11,136 nt of DNA from Victivallales bacterium. GTDB taxonomy: Bacteria > Verrucomicrobiota > Lentisphaeria > Oligosphaerales > Oligosphaeraceae. This document shows, in pieces, positions 5,101 through 11,136 of this stretch (the stretch's first letter is position 1; the number at the start of each line of letters is the position of its first letter). The notes beneath the pieces were generated by a model that saw only the letters and a program-made list of their open reading frames with translations, was not told the DNA's origin and did no database searches. The position numbers were made by a program, and so were the translations under genes. The stretch lies in NCBI GenBank assembly GCA_017431185.1, contig JAFRLP010000582.1:1-11136 (forward strand), given 5' to 3'.

Positions 5101-6792
5101 ATGCTGGAAACCCTTCATATCCACAATCTCGCGCTGGTCAGTGAACTGGACGTTGACTTCGGCCCGGGGCTGAACATCGTGACTGGCGAGACTGGCGCGG
5201 GAAAATCCCTCATCATCGGCGCAGTGCAACTGCTGGCGGGAGGGCGCGCCACGCCCGCGCTAATCCGCCGCGGCGAAAAATGCTGCGAGGTCGCGGGGGT
5301 GTTCCAGCTGAACGCATGCCATGAGGCTCTGCGGAAAGACCTGGAGGCCAAACTGCTTGAAGCGGATATCCCCGCCATCGAGGAAGACCGCCTGATCCTT
5401 CGACGCGTCATTACGGATTCCGGCTCCCGCGCCTACGTGAACGGATCCTTGACCACGGCTGGCTTCCTGCGTGAACTGTGCGAAAGGCTGGTTGACCTGC
5501 ACGGCCCCCACGATAACCAGACCCTGCTGTCGCCCGCGCATCAGCTTGTCCTGCTGGACACATACGCCGGCCTGTCCGCCACCGTCTCCGCCGTGGCTGA
5601 CTGTTGGACGGAACTGGCGGCCATCCGGCAGGAACGCGACGCGCTCAAGGCCAAAGGGCTCACCCCCGAGGAGGCCGATTTGCTGGATTTCCAGCTCCGC
5701 GAAATCACCCAGGCGGAACTCCAGGCGGACGAGGAGGAGCCGCTGCTCCAAAAGTACCGCCTGGCATCCCACTCCCGCCGTCTGGCGGAACTTACGGCCA
5801 ATGCCAGCCAGGCCATTTGCGGAGACGAAGGCTCCGTCAGCGACCTCCTTGCCACGCAACTGCGGGCGCTCCGCGAACTTCAGGAACTTGACCCGGAACG
5901 CGGCGGCCCCATTGTCGAGTCCCTGGAGGCGGTCGCCGAGAATATCCAGGACTTGGGCGCGCAAATCAGCGATTACGCCGCCAGCGTGGAACTGGATGAC
6001 CAGGAACTCGCCGAAATCGAGGCCCGGCTGGACTTGATTCAGCGGCTTAGGCGAAAATACGGGCCGACGGTGGCGGACGTGCTGGAGACCGCGCAGCGCA
6101 TCCGCACCAGGCTCGCCGAAATCCGAGGCAGGTCGGGACGCCTTCTGGAACTTGCCGAACTGGAGAAGACCGCCACTGCCAAATACCATGACTCCTGCGC
6201 CGGATTGACGGCAGGGCGACAGGCCGCCGCGCCGCGCCTGGCCGCCGCCATCGAGGAGAAACTGCATGGCCTGGGCTTCCTCAAATCGGCATTTCAGGTG
6301 CGCCTGACCCCCGCAGCCACGCCTGGCCCCACAGGAATGGATTTCGTGGAATTCGCCTTTGCGCCCAACGTCGGGGAGGATATGCAGAATCTCCGCCAGG
6401 CCGCCAGTTCAGGAGAGGTCGCACGGGTCATGCTGGCCGTGAAGACCGTCCTGTGCGACGCCGACCAAATCCCCGTGCTGATTTTTGACGAAATCGACGC
6501 CAATGTCGGCGGGCGGGTCGCCCTCGCCGTCGCCCGTGAACTCCAGGCGGTCGCCAGGCACCACCAGGTCTTCAGCATCACTCACCTTCCCCAGATCGCC
6601 GCAGCGGGCAGCCAGCATTACCTGGTGGCCAAGTCGGTGGCCAACGAACGCACCACCACCGCCGTTCAGCGTCTGGAGGGTGAGGCGCGCTTGCAGGAGA
6701 TTGTCCGGATGCTGGGCGCCGAACAAGGCTCCGAGGCCGCCCTGGCGCACGCCCGGGAATTGCTGCGCGCCTCCGCCCCTTCATTGCTTTGA
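5101..6792 (+). CDS. recN: DNA repair protein RecN
   Basis: RecN is an SMC-like ATPase that acts early in recombinational repair of double-strand breaks. This 563-residue protein has the usual length. It opens with MLETLHIHNLALVSELDVDF and Walker A GETGAGKS (29-36). Then come the RecN-typical DLHGPHDNQ block, a long helical arm with coiled-coil character (about residues 190-390) including DLIQRLRRKYG, the ABC signature ASSGEVAR (435-442), Walker B VLIFDEIDANVGG (D463, E464) and the switch region SITHLPQIAA. The signature has Ser where most RecN proteins have the first Gly of SGGE. The start at 5101 is fixed by AAAGGA five bases upstream; a longer frame reading from 4978 would overlap the UbiA gene and lacks homology. 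It lies 20 bases after UbiA and 22 before the lipoprotein gene. No LexA-type operator was recognised. Confidence 0.98.
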   Translation: MLETLHIHNLALVSELDVDFGPGLNIVTGETGAGKSLIIGAVQLLAGGRATPALIRRGEKCCEVAGVFQLNACHEALRKDLEAKLLEADIPAIEEDRLILRRVITDSGSRAYVNGSLTTAGFLRELCERLVDLHGPHDNQTLLSPAHQLVLLDTYAGLSATVSAVADCWTELAAIRQERDALKAKGLTPEEADLLDFQLREITQAELQADEEEPLLQKYRLASHSRRLAELTANASQAICGDEGSVSDLLATQLRALRELQELDPERGGPIVESLEAVAENIQDLGAQISDYAASVELDDQELAEIEARLDLIQRLRRKYGPTVADVLETAQRIRTRLAEIRGRSGRLLELAELEKTATAKYHDSCAGLTAGRQAAAPRLAAAIEEKLHGLGFLKSAFQVRLTPAATPGPTGMDFVEFAFAPNVGEDMQNLRQAASSGEVARVMLAVKTVLCDADQIPVLIFDEIDANVGGRVALAVARELQAVARHHQVFSITHLPQIAAAGSQHYLVAKSVANERTTTAVQRLEGEARLQEIVRMLGAEQGSEAALAHARELLRASAPSLL

Positions 6793-6814
6793 CCACCCTT
6801 CAACAGGAGAGAAT

Positions 6815-7669
6815 ATGCGCTACATTCTGATATTCGCCGCAGCCGCCTTGGTCTTGGTTGGATGCCGTCCCATGGATGTCCGTCAGGAATTGACCAAAGC
6901 CGGCAAGGCGGCTGAAAATGGCAAGTGGACAGAGGCTTTGGCCATTACGGAGAACTGCCTGAAGGAGGTTCCCGGGCATCTTGACGCCACCGTGCTTCGT
7001 GCGCTTTGTCTGTTTCAGGCGAACCGGACGGAGGCAGCCGCCGTGGAAAAATCCCTGGAACTGCTGAATCAGGCTTCGGCCCTGGCGCCTGAACGCTACG
7101 ACATTCAATTGATTTACGGATGGGAACTGCTGCAGCTGGGGCGTTCCAAGGAGGCGCTGAACCCGTTGCGCCGTGCCTACGAACTGCACCAGAAACCGGA
7201 GAACATCGCCTATGTGCCCCAGCAAGTCCAGGGCACCGTCAAATACCTGCTGGGCGAATGCTGTCGCCTGAACAACCTGAACGCCGACGCCATCACCTAT
7301 TTTTCGCTGGCCAGCCACAGCACGCCCTTCAACTCCTGGCCTGAACTCTACAACAATCTGGCGGTGCTTTCAGTGCTGTCGGGGAAAGCGCTGGAGGCCG
7401 TCCAATGGATCAGGCAGGCGCAGACCCTGAGCCCCATGGATGGCAGGGTCGCCATCAATACGGCGGTGATCTGCGATTTCCTCTCGTATCCCGAGTTCAA
7501 TGCGAAAAGTTTCAGGGAATACCAGCAGGCGAGGCTTCAATGGTACGCCTATGCGCGGGAGATGATCAAGAGCAAAGCCGCCGCCACCGCCTCCGTCGCC
7601 GAAAAGTCCGCTTTGCAGCAGACGGACCGTGATGTGGCGCGTCGTCTCCGGGAAATCTCCCCTCGCTGA
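6815..7669 (+). CDS. TPR-repeat lipoprotein
   Basis: This 284-residue protein starts with a short lipoprotein signal: MRYILIFAAAALVLVGC, with lipobox L14-V15-G16-C17. The mature chain should therefore be lipid-anchored at Cys17. The remainder is helical with tetratricopeptide-like repeats. One covers about residues 24-60 (KAAENGKWTEALAITENCLK), one about 60-100, one around ELLQLGRSKEALNPLRRAYE, and a good copy at ELYNNLAVLSVLSGKALEAV. TPR lipoproteins are usually scaffolds for envelope complexes (BamD, NlpI and others), but this one is not clearly any named member. The Shine-Dalgarno AGGAGA (6805-6810) lies four bases before the ATG. It is wedged between recN (22 bases) and dnaG (14 bases), so it is transcribed with genome-maintenance genes. 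Its role there is unknown. Confidence 0.87.
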   Translation: MRYILIFAAAALVLVGCRPMDVRQELTKAGKAAENGKWTEALAITENCLKEVPGHLDATVLRALCLFQANRTEAAAVEKSLELLNQASALAPERYDIQLIYGWELLQLGRSKEALNPLRRAYELHQKPENIAYVPQQVQGTVKYLLGECCRLNNLNADAITYFSLASHSTPFNSWPELYNNLAVLSVLSGKALEAVQWIRQAQTLSPMDGRVAINTAVICDFLSYPEFNAKSFREYQQARLQWYAYAREMIKSKAAATASVAEKSALQQTDRDVARRLREISPR

Positions 7670-7683
7670 AATGGGAGGCACGC

Positions 7684-9552
7684 ATGGGACGCATTCCGGA
7701 GGAGACCATCTCCCAGATACGCGACCGGGCAGGAATCGTTGAGGTTGCGCAGTCCTTCTTCCCCGTCAAGAAGCGCGGCGGGGACTATTGGGCCTGCTGC
7801 CCTTTCCACCACGAGAAGACCCCATCCTTCAAACTGAACGAAGACCGCAACGCCTACTATTGCTTCGGCTGCAAGGCGCATGGAACGGTCTTCGACCTGG
7901 TGAAGGCGCTGGTCAATACCGACTTTGTCGGCGCGGTGCGCTGGCTCGCCCAACGTTATAACATCGAAATCCCCGAGGAACGATACGCTGGACTTCCGCC
8001 GGACGAGGCGGCGCGCCAGCGCCAGATCCGCGAGAAGCGCCTCACCCTGCTCCAGACCGTCGCCGAATGGTACCGCAGCCTGATTCGCACCCCCGAGGCT
8101 GCCGTCGCGCGGAATTATCTGGCTGGCCGCGGCATGGACGAACCGTCCGCCGATCAGTTCAAACTGGGCTACTCCCCCGATGCCTGGGACGGGATTATCC
8201 GCATGGCCACCACTCTTGGCTATGACACCAGCGACCTGCTGGCCACGGGGCTCATTGTCCACAACGAGGAGAAAGACACCTATTACGACCGCTTTCGCGG
8301 TCGGCTGATGTTCCCCATCTGGAACGAAATGGGCAAGGTCGTTGGCTTCAGCGCGCGTATCCTTGATCCAGCCGCCAAGACCGCCAAATACGTCAACAGC
8401 CCCGAAACGGAGTTCTTCGAGAAGGGACGGCTGCTCTACGCCTTCAACTTCGCCCGGGACAAACTGCGTGAATTTGGCCACGCCTTGGTCTGCGAGGGAC
8501 AGCTGGACGTGATTGCCTGCCACCGCGCCGGTCTGGTCAATGCGGTGGCCGCCCAGGGCACCGCGTTCACCGAGGCGCACGCGCGGCTTCTCCGAAAATC
8601 CGTCGATAAGGTCGTGCTCTCCTTTGATGCGGACACGGCGGGCTTCAAGGCCGCACGCCGTACCATCGCACTGCTTCACGGCCTGGGCTTCACGGTCGAG
8701 GTGGTGACGCTCCCCGAAGGCGAGGACCCCGACAGCGTGTTCCGCAAAGGCGGCGCTGACGCCCTCCGCCAGATCATGTCCGTCACGGAGCCCGCTGTCC
8801 ACTATCTCTTTCGGGTAAGCTGCCTGGAGTCGGACATTCGCACGGCGGAGGGAAAAAGCATCATTGTCAATCAGGTCCTGGCGGGCATCCAGCCCCTCAA
8901 GGACTTGGTGGCGAGGACTGCCCACTGCCAATGGCTGGCCCGGCAACTGGGACTTCCCGACAGCACCGTCATCAACACACTGGCCTCCATGCCCGGTCCG
9001 GATGCTCCACCGCATCCCGGCGGCGCACCCGCGCGCCCTCATCCGCCGCCTGTCTTCATCGCTCCCGTCGCCCCCTCTGACGTCACCTGGGGAATGCTTC
9101 TGGACTTGGTGCTTCACTTTGAGGATTATGCCAAACGGCTGGCCTTCGATGACGCCATGATGTCCCTGATTCCGCCTTCGCCACTAGGACAGGCGCTCAG
9201 CCACGTCCTGGCCTTCGCCGAACAGGGCGAGTGGGGTTCCGCCGCCGACCGCCTTTCGCAGATGCCCCTCTTCCAGGACGCCATGGTCGGGCATGCCATC
9301 ATCGCCTCCGATTTCGCGAAAACCGCGGAGCAAGGGGAGGAGTCGCAGCGCATCGAACGCACGTTCCAGGACTGTCTCGCACGCATCAAGCAGGATGGTC
9401 TGACCAAGCGCATCAACCAACTCCAGGAGGAGATGGCGAAAACTCAGGACGAACAGCAGCGGCGCGACCTGCAGTCCGAAATGACCCGTCTGGTCATTGA
9501 GAAGAAGAGATTCCGCAACGCCCTCAGGCAATCCCCCCTCAGCGGAAAATGA
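7684..9552 (+). CDS. dnaG: DNA primase DnaG
   Basis: DnaG makes the RNA primers for DNA replication with the DnaB helicase. This 622-residue protein (E. coli 581) has all three domains. The CHC2 zinc finger is C39-x2-H42-x17-C60-x2-C63 (CPFHHEKTPSF, then YYCFGCKAHG). The catalytic core carries YDRFRGRLMFPIWNEMGKVV, GFSARILD and YVNSPETEFFEKGRLLY. In the TOPRIM fold the catalytic Glu is E271 (VCEGQLDVI) and the metal-binding pair is D315 and D317 (SFDADTAGF), with PEGEDPDSVFRK after it. A proline-rich linker near residues 440-460 leads to a helical C-terminal domain expected to bind DnaB, including a charged helix in the last 60 residues. The start has GGGAGG (7673-7678) five bases upstream. 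No rpoD follows; the next gene is convergent. Confidence 0.98.
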   Translation: MGRIPEETISQIRDRAGIVEVAQSFFPVKKRGGDYWACCPFHHEKTPSFKLNEDRNAYYCFGCKAHGTVFDLVKALVNTDFVGAVRWLAQRYNIEIPEERYAGLPPDEAARQRQIREKRLTLLQTVAEWYRSLIRTPEAAVARNYLAGRGMDEPSADQFKLGYSPDAWDGIIRMATTLGYDTSDLLATGLIVHNEEKDTYYDRFRGRLMFPIWNEMGKVVGFSARILDPAAKTAKYVNSPETEFFEKGRLLYAFNFARDKLREFGHALVCEGQLDVIACHRAGLVNAVAAQGTAFTEAHARLLRKSVDKVVLSFDADTAGFKAARRTIALLHGLGFTVEVVTLPEGEDPDSVFRKGGADALRQIMSVTEPAVHYLFRVSCLESDIRTAEGKSIIVNQVLAGIQPLKDLVARTAHCQWLARQLGLPDSTVINTLASMPGPDAPPHPGGAPARPHPPPVFIAPVAPSDVTWGMLLDLVLHFEDYAKRLAFDDAMMSLIPPSPLGQALSHVLAFAEQGEWGSAADRLSQMPLFQDAMVGHAIIASDFAKTAEQGEESQRIERTFQDCLARIKQDGLTKRINQLQEEMAKTQDEQQRRDLQSEMTRLVIEKKRFRNALRQSPLSGK

Positions 9553-9568
9553 CGGTGCATGGCGCCGT
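9552..9568. terminator. Hairpin at the end of dnaG, between convergent genes
   Basis: ACGGTGC (9552-9558) pairs with GCGCCGT (9562-9568) around an ATG loop, including one G-T pair; the first base is the last base of the dnaG stop codon. It is the only strong fold in the 51-base convergent gap. No plus-strand T-run follows. On the minus strand it is followed by CATTTTCC, and TTTTTT lies at 9592-9587 just past the opposing gene's stop, so it could act weakly in both directions. Confidence 0.3.
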
Positions 9569-9603
9569 GGAAGACTTTGGGAGACGTAAAAAATCACAGC
9601 TCC

Positions 9604-11136
9604 TTAGTCATTCAGGAAACTCTCCACTTTGAGATTGCGGAATTCAATGGGGTCTTTGCTAAGCAGGAAGAACTCGAAGGAGATGGCTCCTGGCCACTGG
9701 CGAAGCTGGCCGCCCAATGGCTGGAAATCAGCGCCGACCTTGGCGGAGGAGTCGGTGTAGAAATGCGTGTTCATCGCGGAGTGAAGGGAAATTGTGGCCC
9801 CGGCGGGCAACGCCCTTTTGAGCGGCTTGTCCAGGAAGATGCCCCAGTCGCCACCGTATTGCTCGATGTTCTCGACTGTGCCCACCAATGCCTCGGCAGG
9901 CAGCTCTTTCCCCACGGCCACGAGTTTCTGGCAGACCCACTGGGATGCGTCAAAGGTCCATAGCTTGGTGTCGCCGGCTTCGGCTGGGCGCGAAAGCGTC
10001 GTGAGCGTGCCGGGAATCCGATTGATGCTGTTGCCCAGAATCTGCCGCCCTTTGATATCGTACTGGGCGATGCCCAGATAAACGCTTGCGTTTCCCCCCT
10101 CCGGCTTGCGGAACTCCCCTGAAAGGTAATAGGTGCGCCCCTTCTCGAAAGGTATTTGATTGGTGGAGGTTATGCTGAAATGCGTGGTGGTCGTGCGGAA
10201 CACGCCCGCGCCGGGTTCCTTCGACTTGATCTGCAGGCTCTTCCACTCGGGGTACAGCGTCTGGTTCAATGCACCGGACGGACGTGCCTTGATAGCCTTG
10301 TCGGTGGGCATTTCGCTCTTGTCCGACGGAAACTCCTCGATAAACTCCTGTTTCCCGCGAACCAGCTTCGGCAGGGCAACCCACTGCATGTCCGCATTGG
10401 TGCTGGCCTTGTTGTCCACTCGCACGGTGAACAGCAGCCGCTCCCCCTGGAACTGGCCCACGGGAATGTGCCAGCGGCGGAACTTGATGTCGAAAGTGTT
10501 CTTCGGGCAGCAGTCGAAGGAGCGAATCTCACGCCCGTTGACCAAGGCGGTGACCGTTGTCCCGTTGCCGTACTTGCTTTGGTCATTGCGGAAGGTGAAC
10601 TCGACCGCCTCATCCGCATGATTCACTTTGAAAACCGTGTCGATGGACTTGAAACCGTAGCCGTGAACGTGGAAATGGGTCTCCCCGCCAATGACTTTGC
10701 GAAGGGCGGGCAATGACTCGGGAACACCCAGCTGCAGACCGCTCCCCGCATTGACTTTGCGCACCTTGGGTGGCCGCGAAACATCGTCCGAAGGAAGCAG
10801 TAGCACACGCAACGGCAACTCGCCCGTGATGCCGCCTTCCGTCACCCGATGGTCATTCACGTAGCAGACCTGATATTCGGCTGGCGGCGTGAAGGGGATG
10901 TTCGCCTGCCCTTCCCCGCCGAACTCCGCATAAAGGAACGCGCCAGGCTCCTCGTAGAAGAAACGAAGGATGACATTCTCGTGTACTTTGCCGAAGGAGA
11001 CCGACGGCTCGCTCCTCCTCTGGCCGAGCGGCAGTTCGCGGGGAAACAATGCGTAGTTCTCGTCGGGGTTCAGACCGTAAATGCCGTGTACGTCCTGGCA
11101 TGGCCATCCAGGCAGGTACAAGCCCGGGGCATGGAC
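9604..11136 (-). CDS. C-terminal part of a large beta-rich protein with carbohydrate-binding-like module (5' end outside window)
   Basis: The minus-strand frame is open from the window edge to a TAA at 9606-9604, about 510 codons, with no convincing start, so the gene continues beyond 11136. The final 220 residues resemble a galactose-binding-like (CBM4/9-type) jelly roll. FEKGRTYYLSGEFRKPEGG is followed by a YLGIAQYD strand, a GTLTTLSRPAEAGDTKLW segment and a last strand EFRNLKVES. Modules of this kind occur in large PVC surface proteins, glycoside hydrolases and tail-fibre-like proteins. The preceding part has another beta-rich region (TFDIKFRRWHIPVGQFQGER, then LLFTVRVDNKASTNADMQWV). No catalytic domain is visible here; an enzyme domain could lie upstream. 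The gene is convergent with dnaG across a 51-base gap. Function at the level of a surface or secreted carbohydrate-interacting protein is inferred only. Confidence 0.8.
   Translation of the reverse strand, partial: VHAPGLYLPGWPCQDVHGIYGLNPDENYALFPRELPLGQRRSEPSVSFGKVHENVILRFFYEEPGAFLYAEFGGEGQANIPFTPPAEYQVCYVNDHRVTEGGITGELPLRVLLLPSDDVSRPPKVRKVNAGSGLQLGVPESLPALRKVIGGETHFHVHGYGFKSIDTVFKVNHADEAVEFTFRNDQSKYGNGTTVTALVNGREIRSFDCCPKNTFDIKFRRWHIPVGQFQGERLLFTVRVDNKASTNADMQWVALPKLVRGKQEFIEEFPSDKSEMPTDKAIKARPSGALNQTLYPEWKSLQIKSKEPGAGVFRTTTTHFSITSTNQIPFEKGRTYYLSGEFRKPEGGNASVYLGIAQYDIKGRQILGNSINRIPGTLTTLSRPAEAGDTKLWTFDASQWVCQKLVAVGKELPAEALVGTVENIEQYGGDWGIFLDKPLKRALPAGATISLHSAMNTHFYTDSSAKVGADFQPLGGQLRQWPGAISFEFFLLSKDPIEFRNLKVESFLND

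Noticed and set aside
5260..6267. 335-codon minus-strand open frame opposite recN
   Set aside because: It is antisense to conserved RecN sequence and has no homology that I recognise; another shadow of GC-rich codons.
6485..6814. Extended N-terminus for the lipoprotein from 6485
   Set aside because: It overlaps recN out of frame. The ATG at 6815 has AGGAGA and begins a proper signal peptide with a lipobox.
7549..9117. 522-codon minus-strand open frame opposite dnaG and the lipoprotein gene
   Set aside because: The plus strand carries full DnaG motifs with correct zinc-finger and TOPRIM spacing. The antisense product has no family features and arises from third-position GC bias.
11108..11121. 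TTG start at 11121 for the right-hand gene
   Set aside because: The frame stays open to the window edge, no ribosome binding site is visible, and the first residues already look like the inside of a protein.
1..11136. CRISPR arrays, tRNA or rRNA genes, insertion sequences, toxin-antitoxin or defence modules
   Set aside because: Looked for on both strands; no regularly spaced repeats, cloverleaf-like segments, transposase motifs or known defence-protein motifs were seen.

Overview
The window is GC-rich bacterial DNA (roughly 60% by eye), densely coded, with strong AGGAG-type ribosome binding sites on most genes. It carries chromosomal housekeeping genes: an FtsK/SpoIIIE translocase, a UbiA-family prenyltransferase, RecN and DnaG. 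I see no transposase, integrase, tRNA, rRNA, CRISPR array or phage module. The protein style (short lineage-specific proteins, a RecN with an ASSGE signature and a DEIDANVGG Walker B, and a large beta-rich protein with a carbohydrate-binding-like module) suggests a PVC-superphylum bacterium such as Lentisphaerota or a relative. This is an impression, not a demonstrated assignment.

Layout. Minus strand, left end: an ftsK-like gene starts at 1511 and reads leftward. Its homology stops abruptly near position 375-380, about 50 residues after the Walker A motif. The remaining 375 bases, to the window edge, carry a different minus-strand open frame that does not look like FtsK, so this end looks like a rearrangement or an assembly join. 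Between 1512 and 1636 lies a 125-base AT-rich divergent promoter region.

Plus strand, 1637-9552: seven genes in a row, most of them tightly spaced. They are a 512-residue leucine-rich-repeat-variant/HEAT-like protein, two small homologous proteins in tandem, a UbiA-family membrane prenyltransferase, RecN, a TPR lipoprotein and the primase DnaG. The last four (UbiA, RecN, lipoprotein, DnaG) are separated by only 20, 22 and 14 bases and are probably one transcription unit. Minus strand, right end: a convergent gene runs off the window at 11136 and ends at 9606-9604. It encodes the C-terminal part of a large beta-rich protein with a galactose-binding-like module.

How they fit together: FtsK (chromosome segregation), RecN (double-strand-break repair) and DnaG (replication priming) are genome-maintenance functions, while UbiA and the lipoprotein act at the membrane. 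I see no mechanistic link between the groups beyond co-transcription. The most interesting unexplained items are the tandem pair of homologous small proteins (3244-4055), the broken FtsK with no transmembrane segments in its N-terminus, and the unidentified frame at the left edge. I did not find a clear new multi-gene defence or mobile system.
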